A stretch of 64,000 nt of DNA from an uncultured Clostridia bacterium (lineage in GTDB: Bacteria > Bacillota > Clostridia > Christensenellales > Aristaeellaceae), in contig CAKTWP010000004.1 in the NCBI GenBank assembly GCA_934630705.1, positions 62,001 through 126,000 of the forward strand, read 5' to 3'. Made by a program: the position numbers and the translations under genes. Position 1 is the first letter of the stretch. Every line of letters starts with the position of its first letter. Under the pieces are notes generated by a model, which searched no databases, was not told the origin of the DNA, and worked only from the letters and a program-made list of their open reading frames with translations. Shown piece by piece: positions 17,819-26,523 of the stretch.

Positions 17819-18361
17819 GTGAATATCGGCGAGAAGCTGCGGCAGCTGCGGCTGCAGCGAAACCTGACCCAGGAAGAAATGGCGGATCGGTGCGAACTGA
17901 GCAAAGGATTCATCTCTCAGGTGGAGCGGGATCTGGCCTCGCCCTCCATCGCCACGCTGACGGACATGCTGGAATGCCTGGGCAGTAATCTGAAAGATTT
18001 TTTCTCCGAAACCGGGGATGAAAAGGTGGTTTTCGCCCAGGGCGATATGTTTGTCAAGGAGGACGCGGAATCCCTCCGAGGCAGCATCACCTGGCTGGTG
18101 CCCAGCGCCCAGAAAAACGAAATGGAGCCCATTCTGGTGGAGCTGGGCGAAGGGGGCGAAACCCAGGAAATGCCCCCGCATGAGGGCGAGGAATTTGGCT
18201 TTGTGCTCAGCGGCACGGTAACGCTGACCATGGGCGGGAAACAGTTCAAAATCAAGACGAACGAAAGCTTCTGCCTGCATCCCAGCGCTCCCCATAAAAT
18301 CCGAAACACCGGCAAGCGCCCGGCCCGGTTTCTGTGGGTGTCCACCCCGCCCAACTTCTGA
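17819..18361 (+). CDS. XRE-family regulator with C-terminal cupin domain (PuuR-like)
   Basis: 180 residues. N-terminal helix-turn-helix (LRQLRLQRNLTQEEMADRCELS, then FISQVERDLASPS) and a C-terminal cupin barrel (EEFGFVLSGTVTLTMGG, then HPSAPHKIRNTG). Members of this type commonly control polyamine genes. GTG at 17819 is chosen: AAGGAG (17804-17809) is 9 nt upstream, and the in-frame ATG at 17774 lies in operator 3. It is 30 bp from potA, so it is almost certainly the operon regulator; the three operators suggest autoregulation. Confidence 0.88.
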   Translation: MNIGEKLRQLRLQRNLTQEEMADRCELSKGFISQVERDLASPSIATLTDMLECLGSNLKDFFSETGDEKVVFAQGDMFVKEDAESLRGSITWLVPSAQKNEMEPILVELGEGGETQEMPPHEGEEFGFVLSGTVTLTMGGKQFKIKTNESFCLHPSAPHKIRNTGKRPARFLWVSTPPNF

Positions 18362-18391
18362 TATTCTGTATACAAACAGGAGGAATCCGCC

Positions 18392-19456
18392 ATGGAGGAA
18401 CAACCGCGCCTGATTATCCTGGAGAACATCACCAAAGCCTATGATGGGGTGACCGTTCTTTCAAATATAAATCTCTATATCCGCAAGAAGGAATTTGTGA
18501 CCCTGTTGGGCCCCTCCGGCTGCGGAAAAACCACCACCCTGCGCATCATCGGCGGCTTTGAAACGGCGGACAGCGGCCGCGTGGTATTCGACGGCAAGGA
18601 TATTTCCGATCTGCCGCCCTACAAGCGCCGGGTGAACACGGTATTTCAGAAATACGCGCTGTTTCCCCATCTAAACGTGCGGGATAACATCGCCTTTGGC
18701 CTGAAGATCAAAAAAACACCCAAGGACGAAATCGCCCGGAAGGTGGACAAAATGCTGGACCTGGTCAACCTGTCCGGCTATGGCAAGCGCAGCGTGGATT
18801 CCCTGTCCGGCGGGCAGCAGCAGCGCATCGCCATTGCCCGCGCGCTGGTGAATGAGCCCGAGGTGCTGCTGCTGGATGAGCCCCTGGGCGCGCTGGATCT
18901 GAAGCTGCGCAAGGAAATGCAGCTGGAGATCAAGGCCATGCAGCAGCGGCTGGGCATCACGTTCCTGTATGTGACCCACGATCAGGAGGAAGCCCTGACC
19001 ATGAGCGACACCATCGTGGTCATGCGGGGCGGACATATTCTGCAAATCGGCACGCCCAAGTCCATTTACGATGAACCCAAGAATGCGTTTGTGGCCAACT
19101 TTATCGGGGAAAGCAATATTTTCCGGGGCACCATGATCCGTGATGAGCTGGTACATTTCTGCGGCACGGATTTTCCCTGCGTGGATGCCGGGTTTGGCGA
19201 GGACAAGCCGGTGGACGTGGTGGTTCGTCCCGAGGATGTGCTGCTGGTGGGCGAAGACGTGGGCCAGGTGACGGGAGTTATCAAGAGCGTGCTGTTTAAG
19301 GGCGTGCATTATGAAATGATTATCGATGCGGGCCATTCCACCTGGAAGGTGCATTCCACCACCATGCAGCCCGAAGGCTCGCGGGTGGGGCTGGCGGTTG
19401 TTCCCTTCAATATCCACATCATGCATCCCATGCAGGAGGAGGCACCCGAAAAATGA
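18392..19456 (+). CDS. potA: Spermidine/putrescine ABC transporter ATPase
   Basis: 354 residues. Walker A GPSGCGKTTTLR near residue 45, signature LSGGQQQRIAIARAL, Walker B VLLLDEPLGALD, then a C-terminal TOBE domain. The order potABCD with the PotD-type binding protein supports polyamine import. Its stop overlaps the potB start by 4 nt. AGGAGG lies before the ATG. Confidence 0.95.
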   Translation: MEEQPRLIILENITKAYDGVTVLSNINLYIRKKEFVTLLGPSGCGKTTTLRIIGGFETADSGRVVFDGKDISDLPPYKRRVNTVFQKYALFPHLNVRDNIAFGLKIKKTPKDEIARKVDKMLDLVNLSGYGKRSVDSLSGGQQQRIAIARALVNEPEVLLLDEPLGALDLKLRKEMQLEIKAMQQRLGITFLYVTHDQEEALTMSDTIVVMRGGHILQIGTPKSIYDEPKNAFVANFIGESNIFRGTMIRDELVHFCGTDFPCVDAGFGEDKPVDVVVRPEDVLLVGEDVGQVTGVIKSVLFKGVHYEMIIDAGHSTWKVHSTTMQPEGSRVGLAVVPFNIHIMHPMQEEAPEK

Positions 19457-20442
19457 CCACCACCCAGCTGCCCTCCTGGGGGCTATGGGCCATGGGCGCA
19501 GGGCTGATCGTGTTCATCGTGCTGCTGGTGCGGTATTTCCGGCGCAATCACGGCCTGAACCGTCCCCTGTTTTCCTCGCCCTACACCCTGTGGATGATCC
19601 TGTTTACCATTGTGCCCTGCCTGCTGGTGGGCTATTACGCCTTCACTGACGTAAACGGGCAATTCACCCTGGATAATTTCAAGAATTTCTGGGACAGCAA
19701 CTATGACATGAACAAGGAGCTGACAGCGCTGGGCTTCAGCGCCGAGGAGCTGGGCTTCTCCCGGGGTACCGTGAACGTGGACACGCTGATCTATTCCCTG
19801 TGGATGGCTTTCCTGTGCACCATCATCTGCCTGGTGCTGGGCTATCCCACCGCCCATATCATGGCCGACCGGGAATTCAAGCTGGGCCCCACGCTGGTGA
19901 TCCTGTTTGTGATTCCCATGTGGATGAATTTTCTGCTGCGCACCATCGCCTGGATGACCCTGCTGGAGGACAGCGGACTGATCAATAACCTGCTGGAATG
20001 GCTGGGCCTGGGCCGGGTGCAGCTGATGTATAATTCTGGGGCCGTGCTGCTGGGCATGGTATACAATTATCTGCCCTTCATGGTGTTTCCCATTTATAAC
20101 GTGCTCAGCAAGATGGATTACAAGCTCTCTGAAGCGGCCATGGATCTGGGCTGCAATAAGTGGCGCACGTTCTATAAGGTCACGCTGCCCCTCTCCCTGC
20201 CCGGCGTGGTCAGCGGGATCACGATGGTGTTCATGCCCGCCGTCACCACCTTCTTCATCCCCCGGATGCTGGGCGGCGGCAACACCGAAATGTTTGGCGA
20301 CCTGATCGAGCGTACCTTCCTCACCGCTAATAACTGGAACGTGGGCAGCGCCCTGTCGCTGATTATGATGGTGCTGATTCTGCTGTCCCTGGGCCTGCTG
20401 CGAAAGGTGGACCCCGAGGGCGAAGGAGGGAGCATGATATGA
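19453..20442 (+). CDS. potB: Spermidine/putrescine ABC transporter permease
   Basis: 329 residues with an extra N-terminal membrane anchor (residues 10-30) before the usual six helices. The EAA loop SEAAMDLGCNKWRTFYKVTL and the FFIPRMLGGGNTEMFGDLI segment are typical of PotB. The first 80 residues are longer than in E. coli PotB. Overlaps potA and potC by 4 nt each. Confidence 0.93.
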   Translation: MTTTQLPSWGLWAMGAGLIVFIVLLVRYFRRNHGLNRPLFSSPYTLWMILFTIVPCLLVGYYAFTDVNGQFTLDNFKNFWDSNYDMNKELTALGFSAEELGFSRGTVNVDTLIYSLWMAFLCTIICLVLGYPTAHIMADREFKLGPTLVILFVIPMWMNFLLRTIAWMTLLEDSGLINNLLEWLGLGRVQLMYNSGAVLLGMVYNYLPFMVFPIYNVLSKMDYKLSEAAMDLGCNKWRTFYKVTLPLSLPGVVSGITMVFMPAVTTFFIPRMLGGGNTEMFGDLIERTFLTANNWNVGSALSLIMMVLILLSLGLLRKVDPEGEGGSMI

Positions 20443-21212
20443 TGAAGTTTCTCAAGCGGTTTTATCTCTCCCTTGTTCTGCTGTTTCTGTATGTGCCCAT
20501 TGTGATTCTGATTATCCAGTCCTTCAATGCCGGTAAGAGCCGGGCCAAGTGGGAAGGCTTTTCCCTGCGCTGGTATCAGGAACTGTTCAATGATGCGGCG
20601 ATTATGCATGCGCTGTACGTCACCGTCAGCGTGGCCGTGCTGGCCGCCATCTTCGCCACCATCCTGGGCACCCTGGCCGCCATCGGCATCCACGCCATGA
20701 AGAAGCGGCCCCAGGCCCTGATGATGACCCTCACCAATATCCCCATGACCATGCCGGATATCGTGACGGGCATTTCTCTGATGCTGCTGTTCATCTTCAC
20801 CAAGGTGGAGCGGGGCTATGTGACCATGCTGCTGGCCCATATCACCTTCGACACCCCGTATGTGATTCTCTCGGTGCTGCCCAAGCTCAAGCAGATGAAC
20901 AAGCACAGCTACGAGGCCGCGCTGGATCTGGGCGCCACGCCAACTTACGCGCTGTTCCATGTGATCCTGCCGGAAATCATGCAGGGGGTCATTACCGGCG
21001 CCATGCTGGCCTTTACCCTGTCTCTGGATGATTTCACCATTTCCTATTTCACCACCAGTCCCCTGGTGCAAAACCTCTCCACCCTCATTTACTCGCAGGC
21101 GAGAAAGGGCATCAAGCCCACCATGAATGCGCTTTCGGCGCTGATGTTCGTCTCCCTGCTGGTATTGCTGCTTGTGGTCAACAAGCGGTCCGGTAAAACG
21201 GAAAAAGTCTGA
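20439..21212 (+). CDS. potC: Spermidine/putrescine ABC transporter permease
   Basis: 257 residues, six membrane helices, and the EAA loop YEAALDLGATPTYALFHVIL followed by SLDDFTISYFTTSP, a strong PotC signature. Overlaps potB by 4 nt. It forms the membrane channel with PotB. Confidence 0.95.
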   Translation: MMKFLKRFYLSLVLLFLYVPIVILIIQSFNAGKSRAKWEGFSLRWYQELFNDAAIMHALYVTVSVAVLAAIFATILGTLAAIGIHAMKKRPQALMMTLTNIPMTMPDIVTGISLMLLFIFTKVERGYVTMLLAHITFDTPYVILSVLPKLKQMNKHSYEAALDLGATPTYALFHVILPEIMQGVITGAMLAFTLSLDDFTISYFTTSPLVQNLSTLIYSQARKGIKPTMNALSALMFVSLLVLLLVVNKRSGKTEKV

Positions 21213-21244
21213 CCCATTTTTTACACAAACTGGAGGTAAGAAAC

Positions 21245-22285
21245 ATGAAAAAGCTTGCGCTGGTACTGGCCCTGGTTCTGTGCTGCTCCGTGCTTCTCGT
21301 CCCCACCGCGATGGCGGAAGAAGTGGTCAACGTCTACAACTGGTATGATTATATGGACGAGCGGGTGTTCGACCTTTTCTATCAGGAGACGGGCATCAAG
21401 GTAAACTGCATGTATTTCACCACCAATGAAGACATGATGGTGCAGGTGCGGGTAAGCCCCGGGGCGTATGACGTGGTGTTCCCCTCCGATTACTGCGTGG
21501 AACGGATGATTGAGGAAGGGCTGCTGGCCGAGATCAATTTCGATAACGTGCCCCATTTCAAGTATATTCTGGATAACCTGAAAAACCCCGATTACGACCC
21601 GGAAAACAAGTATTCCGTGCCCTTCATGTGGGGCACCGTGGGCATTCTGTATAACACCACAAAGGTGGATGAGCCCGTGGATTCCTGGGGCATTCTCTGG
21701 GACGAAAAGTATGCCAAGGAAATCTTCATGCTGGATTCCATCCGGGACACCATGGGCCTGACCCTGAAATATCTGGGCTATTCCATGAACACCCGGGATC
21801 CCCAGCAGCTCAAGGAAGCCACCCAGAAGCTCATCGACCAGAAGGCGCTGGTGAAGGCGTATCAGGTGGATGAAACCAAGGATAAGATGGCTGCGGGCGA
21901 AGGCGCGCTGGGCGTGGTCTGGAGCGGCGATGCGCTCTATGCCATGGATCTGAACGAGGATCTGGCCTATGCCGTGCCCAAGGAAGGCAGCAACGTCTGG
22001 ATCGACCCCGCCGTGATTCCCGCCTCTGCCAAGAACAAGGAAAACGCCGAAAAGCTGATTGATTTCCTCTGCCGTCCCGACATCGCGCAGATGAACTGCG
22101 AATACATCTGGTACTCCTCCCCCAATTCCGGCGCAATCGAGCTGATGGGCGAAGAATACACCGAGAATGAAACCATCAATCCGCCTCAGGACGTGATCGA
22201 CCGCTGCGAGTTCTTCCATGACATCCCGGAAAACTTCCTCAAGGTGTACAACGCCCTGTGGAGCCAGGTCAAGAACGCGAAGTAA
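21245..22285 (+). CDS. potD: Spermidine/putrescine-binding protein
   Basis: 346 residues. A signal peptide ending PTAMA before EEVVN is followed by VYNWYDYMDERVFDLF, the standard PotD opening, and VPFMWGTVGILYNTTKVD and GALGVVWSGDALYAMD later. The two cysteines in the hydrophobic core do not sit in a lipobox (Leu or Cys at -1), so it appears to be released rather than lipid-anchored, which is unusual for a Gram-positive PotD. GGAGG lies before the ATG. Confidence 0.94.
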   Translation: MKKLALVLALVLCCSVLLVPTAMAEEVVNVYNWYDYMDERVFDLFYQETGIKVNCMYFTTNEDMMVQVRVSPGAYDVVFPSDYCVERMIEEGLLAEINFDNVPHFKYILDNLKNPDYDPENKYSVPFMWGTVGILYNTTKVDEPVDSWGILWDEKYAKEIFMLDSIRDTMGLTLKYLGYSMNTRDPQQLKEATQKLIDQKALVKAYQVDETKDKMAAGEGALGVVWSGDALYAMDLNEDLAYAVPKEGSNVWIDPAVIPASAKNKENAEKLIDFLCRPDIAQMNCEYIWYSSPNSGAIELMGEEYTENETINPPQDVIDRCEFFHDIPENFLKVYNALWSQVKNAK

Positions 22286-22293
22286 AAAAAAGG

Positions 22294-22334
22294 ATGAGGA
22301 ACCTGCTTTATGCAAGCGGGTTCCTCATTTTTTC
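22294..22334 (+). terminator. Terminator of the potABCD operon
   Basis: ATGAGGAACC... (from 22294) pairs with GGTTCCTCAT (ending 22328), loop near 22309-22313, then a T run. Confidence 0.85.
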
Positions 22335-22378
22335 CCGGAAACCGGCTGGGATAAAAAGAGACTTTCCTCCGAATCAGC

Positions 22379-22443
22379 ATGGGCCTCAGATTGGGAAGGA
22401 TGAATGCCCGTCATTCGTTTTCTTCCACTATCTGGGGCGCATT
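22379..22443. repeat. Dispersed hairpin repeat, copy C
   Basis: ATGGGCCTCAGAT (from 22379) pairs with ATCTGGGGCGCAT (ending 22443), with an inner GAATG/CATTC stem. No T run follows; the flank reads TGTCGATG. It lies 45 bp beyond an already adequate terminator. Confidence 0.6.
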
Positions 22444-22556
22444 GTCGATGAAGGAAAAGTGTTGCTCCCCAGGGCTTTCCCGCAGAGGATCAGGAGAAGC
22501 TTTCTTTGGCCAAGAAATGGTTCCCTCCTGTAATAATGGCTCCACGTTTTCGTTGA

Positions 22557-22585
22557 TTGACAAAATTCGTCGTATTGCCTATAAT
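22557..22585 (+). promoter_or_regulatory. Promoter of the ECF sigma operon
   Basis: TTGACA (22557-22562), 17-bp spacer, TATAAT (22580-22585): a perfect housekeeping promoter. No ECF-type autoregulatory motif was recognised. Confidence 0.8.
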
Positions 22586-22626
22586 TTGTCTGTGAATATG
22601 GCATGTGAAAAGGCAGGGTTGCTGTT

Positions 22627-23184
22627 ATGCTTTTCCCCATTCCCCTGGTGTTTTTGCTGATTGAGAATGATGAGGACAGGCTCTTTCTGGAGGGCCTTTA
22701 TATGGAATACCACCAGCTGATGTATGTACAGGCGCTGCACGTTCTTAAAAGCGAGCAGCCCGCTCAGGACGCGGTCAGCGACGCCATTTTGGCGCTGACG
22801 AAAAAAATCCCGCTTTTGCGCACCCTGCCATGCAACAAACTGCGAGCCTATCTTGTCATTACAGTGAAGCACCAGGCCATCAACCAATATCACCGCGGCA
22901 AGCGGGAAACGGTGGCCGGCGCTGTCGCCATTGAAGAAATGGCGGCTCCAGGGCGTACGGAGGATGCGCTGCTGGAGCAGGCGGGGGTGGCCCGGATCAA
23001 GGAGGCCATCCTCGCTTTACCGCCCCGGGAAAAGGATGTGATGCTTATGCGCTATTTCCGGGAGCTGAGCGATGAAGAAATCGCTGTGGAGATGGGGCTG
23101 CGGCCCGTGTCTGTTCGAGTACATCTGACCCGGGCGCGGAAGCATCTGGCAGCGCTGCTGCAAAGAGAGGAGGGGATGGCATGA
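22627..23184 (+). CDS. ECF (sigma-70 family) RNA polymerase sigma factor
   Basis: 185 residues. Region 2 (FLEGLYMEYHQLMYVQALHV, then DAVSDAILALTKKI) and region 4 (LPPREKDVMLMRYFRELSDE, then EEIAVEMGLRPVSVRVHLTRARK) are in the usual order, without region 3. The N-terminal stretch MLFPIPLVFLLIEND is more hydrophobic than usual, and the ribosome site for the ATG at 22627 is weak, so a start further in is possible. It overlaps the next gene by 4 nt, the classic sigma/anti-sigma arrangement. Confidence 0.88.
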   Translation: MLFPIPLVFLLIENDEDRLFLEGLYMEYHQLMYVQALHVLKSEQPAQDAVSDAILALTKKIPLLRTLPCNKLRAYLVITVKHQAINQYHRGKRETVAGAVAIEEMAAPGRTEDALLEQAGVARIKEAILALPPREKDVMLMRYFRELSDEEIAVEMGLRPVSVRVHLTRARKHLAALLQREEGMA

Positions 23185-24128
23185 ACAGAAGCGATGAGCT
23201 TTTGCGGGAGGCCTGCGCGCAGATTGCGGAGGATGAAACCGAGGCGCTGGCCCGCCATGTCTCCCCTGCGCTCACCCGGGAAGCGGAGGAGCTGTATCGC
23301 CGTCATCGGCGGCATGTGTTCCGTCTGATTGAGAAAAACAGTAAAAAGCATTCCCGTCCGGCAGTCTGGCTGCGCGCAGCGGCCTGTTTTGTGCTGATGG
23401 CTGGCGTGGTCTTCCTGGCGCTTCATCAGCGGCAGCCGGATCACAACACACCCCTGTCTCCCGGCCCCTCAGCCTCCATTGCGCCGTTTACGTCTGACCC
23501 CGCTGATACGTCCTCCCCTGCCGCCACGGCTGAAGCTGCGCCTACGGTCACCCAGCCCTGCGTGTGGTCTTTTTCGACGCAAACGCCGCTCCCTGCCGCC
23601 ACGGCTGAACCTACGCATACGGTCACCCCAAACCTCACCGAGCTCCCCTATGCGTCCACAGCTGTAGAAGGAACGCCAGCGCCTCTGGAGGCCCCGGAGC
23701 CGGATACGAATAGAGCGCCCGATGAAATCACGGAGGCGATCATCCTGCCTACCCCCGCGCCAACCCCTCAGCCTGTGCCCACGCAGGCTGAAAATGGGCT
23801 GGAATGCTGGCCCGGCCTGTTCTTCCCGGCGGGGATGACCGTCCAGCCCGAGCAGATCACCCTGGCGGACGAGTACGCGGTTTATACCTATGCGGATGCG
23901 CATGGCTTAGTCAGCTTTACCGAATACGCTGCAGCGGCGCTTCTTTCCCCTGTGCCCAACGGCGCGCAGCAGTATGTGGCCCTCAACGGCGTAGTCGCCT
24001 TGATGGAAACGGCGAACGGTCAAACGACGCTGACCTGGTCCATGGACGGCCATACGCTGGTGCTCACCGCTCCAGCGGAAGATGCAGAGCGCATTGCCCT
24101 GACCGTGGGGAAAATTGCTGGCCGATGA
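23181..24128 (+). CDS. Probable membrane-bound anti-sigma factor
   Basis: 315 residues. A charged cytoplasmic N-terminus (1-55) precedes one membrane helix (AACFVLMAGVVFLAL, about 62-80), then a long Pro/Thr/Ala-rich stretch (85-200) and a C-terminal extracytoplasmic domain of about 110 residues. Overlap with the ECF gene and the topology suggest an anti-sigma factor; no zinc-binding ZAS motif is visible. The Pro/Thr stretch contains a 75-bp period: CTGCCGCCACGGCTGAA recurs at 23518 and 23593. The outer domain could sense the envelope (inference). Confidence 0.65.
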   Translation: MNRSDELLREACAQIAEDETEALARHVSPALTREAEELYRRHRRHVFRLIEKNSKKHSRPAVWLRAAACFVLMAGVVFLALHQRQPDHNTPLSPGPSASIAPFTSDPADTSSPAATAEAAPTVTQPCVWSFSTQTPLPAATAEPTHTVTPNLTELPYASTAVEGTPAPLEAPEPDTNRAPDEITEAIILPTPAPTPQPVPTQAENGLECWPGLFFPAGMTVQPEQITLADEYAVYTYADAHGLVSFTEYAAAALLSPVPNGAQQYVALNGVVALMETANGQTTLTWSMDGHTLVLTAPAEDAERIALTVGKIAGR

Positions 24129-24188
24129 AACAAGCGGCTGGGCAAGCAGGTCTTAAGAAGTGAAACCCTTCAGAAAGGAATGACACCC

Positions 24189-25652
24189 ATGAAACACATG
24201 CTTTGCCTGCTTCTGGCTCTGCTTCTCCTGTTCGCTGTTCTGCCCGCTCAGGCTGAAGGCGCGGCCATTTCCGCCGCCCTGCCCGCCGAAATCGCTGCTT
24301 TTTTCTCCGATGCAAGGTTCAACGGCTGCACCATCACCCCAGACGCTTACACCGCTTTCGAGAATACCGTCGGCGGCAGCTTTGCCTTTGCGATCGTCAC
24401 CGGAGGCAGCGACAATACCCTTTATGGCTTCCGCCGGGAAAACGGCCAATGGACCTATTACCTGAAAACCGCTGCGGCCCTTCCCCAGCAAAGCGGCGTC
24501 TTTTATCTTCAAAACGGGAAAGGAACCAACTTCTTTGACCGGATCGAAACCCGGGATACGCTGGAAATCGGCTTCCGGGATGCAGGAAATGAGGAATACT
24601 GGTCCTTTTCCGCTGCCTTTCAGGTCACATCTGCCGGTCAATGGCGGCTGCGATACCTGCACAGTTATCTGAATCCCTCCTTTTTCGCCACCGTGGGCGA
24701 GGATCACATCTCCTATTGCGATGATGTTTACCGGCCCCAGCAGACGGTGGAAGGCGTGGTGGAAACCAATCTGCGGTATTTCGACTGGTCGGCTTTCCCC
24801 AAGACGGCGGAGCGGGCCCGGGCCAAGCTGACCAACCCGCCTGCGCTGCCCGCATCCAGCCAGCTGATTGCTCAGAACGTCAAGCTCACCGGCGGGCAGA
24901 AATTCGCCGTGTATTCCGGCCCAGGCGAATGGTATCAGCGGGGAGCCAGCGGCAAGGCAGCCGTATCCACCAATGACTGGATTCAGGTATTCGGCGTAGA
25001 AAACGGGTATATTCTGATTCAGTATGCCGTTTCCTCCAGCCAGATGCGCTTTGGCTATATCCCCCAGAGCGCGGATGCTTCTTTCCGCACCGTGCTGAAT
25101 TTTTCTTATGATACCGCCGTCATGCTGTCCACCGCTTCCCTTACGGATGATCCGCTTTATTCCTGTCAGCCCCTTTGCACCCTCTGGGCCGGCCAGCAGG
25201 TAAAATGGCTGGCGGTGATGGGCGATTGGGTCTATGTGGAGGCGGACGGCGGCCAGGGCCAGCCCGTGCGCGGCTTTGTGCCTGGCAGCGCCGTGCAGCG
25301 AATGCTGGGCACCAGCCAGACTGTGACCGGACAGTTTGCGGACTATACCGCCTCCTGCCAGTTCACCCAGCTGGAGGACCATGCATTCAGCGCCGTGGTG
25401 GATGTGCAATTCAATGGCAGTCTCGCCACGCAAAACCGCGTCACCGGATACCAAGTCTATGCCCATCAATTGCCCGTGGCTGCGGAAGGCGACGAAAATG
25501 TGGTGGTGCAAACGGCTGACAGCGTGCATCTGCAATTCATCCTCACCGGCTTTCTCCCTGTCGGCGCGGCCATTCTGGGGCTGTGTCCCGTTCGCGGAAG
25601 CAGCGCCCAGCAGCATCCCGAGGAAACGCTGATGATTCATCTGAATCGTTGA
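24189..25652 (+). CDS. Exported protein with SH3-like domains, function unknown
   Basis: 487 residues. The signal peptide ends VLPAQA before EGAA. The middle contains SH3-like segments (FAVYSGPGEWYQRG, then WIQVFGVENGYILIQY, and later LCTLWAGQQVKWLAVMGDWVYVEA), as in bacterial cell-wall SH3 domains. No catalytic motif was recognised. The start is placed at 24189 because AAAGGA abuts the in-frame ATG at 24180. It follows the sigma/anti-sigma pair by 60 bp, so it may be a target or a sensor partner at the envelope. Confidence 0.65.
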   Translation: MKHMLCLLLALLLLFAVLPAQAEGAAISAALPAEIAAFFSDARFNGCTITPDAYTAFENTVGGSFAFAIVTGGSDNTLYGFRRENGQWTYYLKTAAALPQQSGVFYLQNGKGTNFFDRIETRDTLEIGFRDAGNEEYWSFSAAFQVTSAGQWRLRYLHSYLNPSFFATVGEDHISYCDDVYRPQQTVEGVVETNLRYFDWSAFPKTAERARAKLTNPPALPASSQLIAQNVKLTGGQKFAVYSGPGEWYQRGASGKAAVSTNDWIQVFGVENGYILIQYAVSSSQMRFGYIPQSADASFRTVLNFSYDTAVMLSTASLTDDPLYSCQPLCTLWAGQQVKWLAVMGDWVYVEADGGQGQPVRGFVPGSAVQRMLGTSQTVTGQFADYTASCQFTQLEDHAFSAVVDVQFNGSLATQNRVTGYQVYAHQLPVAAEGDENVVVQTADSVHLQFILTGFLPVGAAILGLCPVRGSSAQQHPEETLMIHLNR

Positions 25653-25677
25653 CAAAGCCCCGTTTTCGGCGTACAAT
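25649..25677 (+). promoter_or_regulatory. Promoter of the SGNH-like gene
   Basis: TTGACA (25649-25654, overlapping the previous stop codon), 17-bp spacer, TACAAT (25672-25677). Confidence 0.7.
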
Positions 25678-25727
25678 AGCCCCGGATTACCCATGCCATT
25701 CCCGCACAAGGGGGAAGGAGGATTCGC

Positions 25728-26480
25728 ATGAAAATTCTGGTGGTTGGCAACAGCTTCTCCTGGGATGCGACCACGTTCCTGCACCAGACCGCCGCGGCCC
25801 AGGGGCTGGATGCCGATGTGTGGAACCTGTACATTGGCGGCTGTTCGCTGGAAACCCACGCGCAGAAGCTGTGTTCCGGGGAGGGGGCCTATGAGCTGCA
25901 ATTCAATGGCCAGGGAACGGGCAAAATGGTGGCCCTCCCGGATATGCTGGCTGCGGAAAAATGGGATTGGATCGTTACGCAGCAGGCCAGCCATGACAGC
26001 GGCTGGATGGACACCTATGAACCCTTTCTGACCACGCTGCTTTCTGCCTTCCGTCAGGCCGCGCCCCAGGCAAAGCTGGCGCTGCAGGAGACCTGGGCCT
26101 ATGAAATCGGCGCAGCGCATCAGGCATTTCCCCGGTATCATTGCGATCAGGCGGAAATGTATGACCGGCTTCGGTTTTGTTATTATACCGCCGCCCGCCA
26201 TCATGGCCTGCTGCTGATTCCCAGCGGTGATATAATCCAGCGGGTGCGGACAACGGAGCCCTTCCGGGTATCCGCAGGCGGACGGTCGCTGTGCCGGGAC
26301 GGCTATCATATGAGCTACAGCTATGGCCGGTATCTGCTGGCCTGCGTGTGGATCGGGCGGCTGTTTGGCGTGAGCGTTCAGAACAATCCCTTCATCCCGG
26401 AAAGCGAGGAGCCCGTAACGCCTGAATTACTGCAGCTACTGCGCGATACCGCGGATCAGGCGCTGCTTGAAACAACCTGA
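25728..26480 (+). CDS. DUF4886 / SGNH-hydrolase-like protein
   Basis: 250 residues. The N-terminus KILVVGNSFSWDATTFLHQ carries the GNSFS block with the presumed nucleophile Ser, and the C-terminal part has CRDGYHMSYSYGRYLLAC with an Asp and His in place for a triad. DUF4886 proteins are thought to be SGNH-fold hydrolases, often in polysaccharide clusters; the substrate is unknown. No signal peptide. It has its own promoter, and AAGGAGG lies before the ATG. Confidence 0.8.
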   Translation: MKILVVGNSFSWDATTFLHQTAAAQGLDADVWNLYIGGCSLETHAQKLCSGEGAYELQFNGQGTGKMVALPDMLAAEKWDWIVTQQASHDSGWMDTYEPFLTTLLSAFRQAAPQAKLALQETWAYEIGAAHQAFPRYHCDQAEMYDRLRFCYYTAARHHGLLLIPSGDIIQRVRTTEPFRVSAGGRSLCRDGYHMSYSYGRYLLACVWIGRLFGVSVQNNPFIPESEEPVTPELLQLLRDTADQALLETT

Positions 26481-26490
26481 TTTGCATTCA

Positions 26491-26523
26491 AAAGGCCATG
26501 CATGATACTGCATGGCCTTTTTT
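26491..26523. terminator. Bidirectional terminator
   Basis: AAAGGCCATGCA pairs with TGCATGGCCTTT around TGATAC, with T runs on both strands. It separates the convergent SGNH-like and spoIVB genes. Confidence 0.9.

Noticed and set aside
24153..26309. 718-codon open frame on the minus strand
   Set aside because: Runs antisense through two genes with good starts and signal or active-site motifs.
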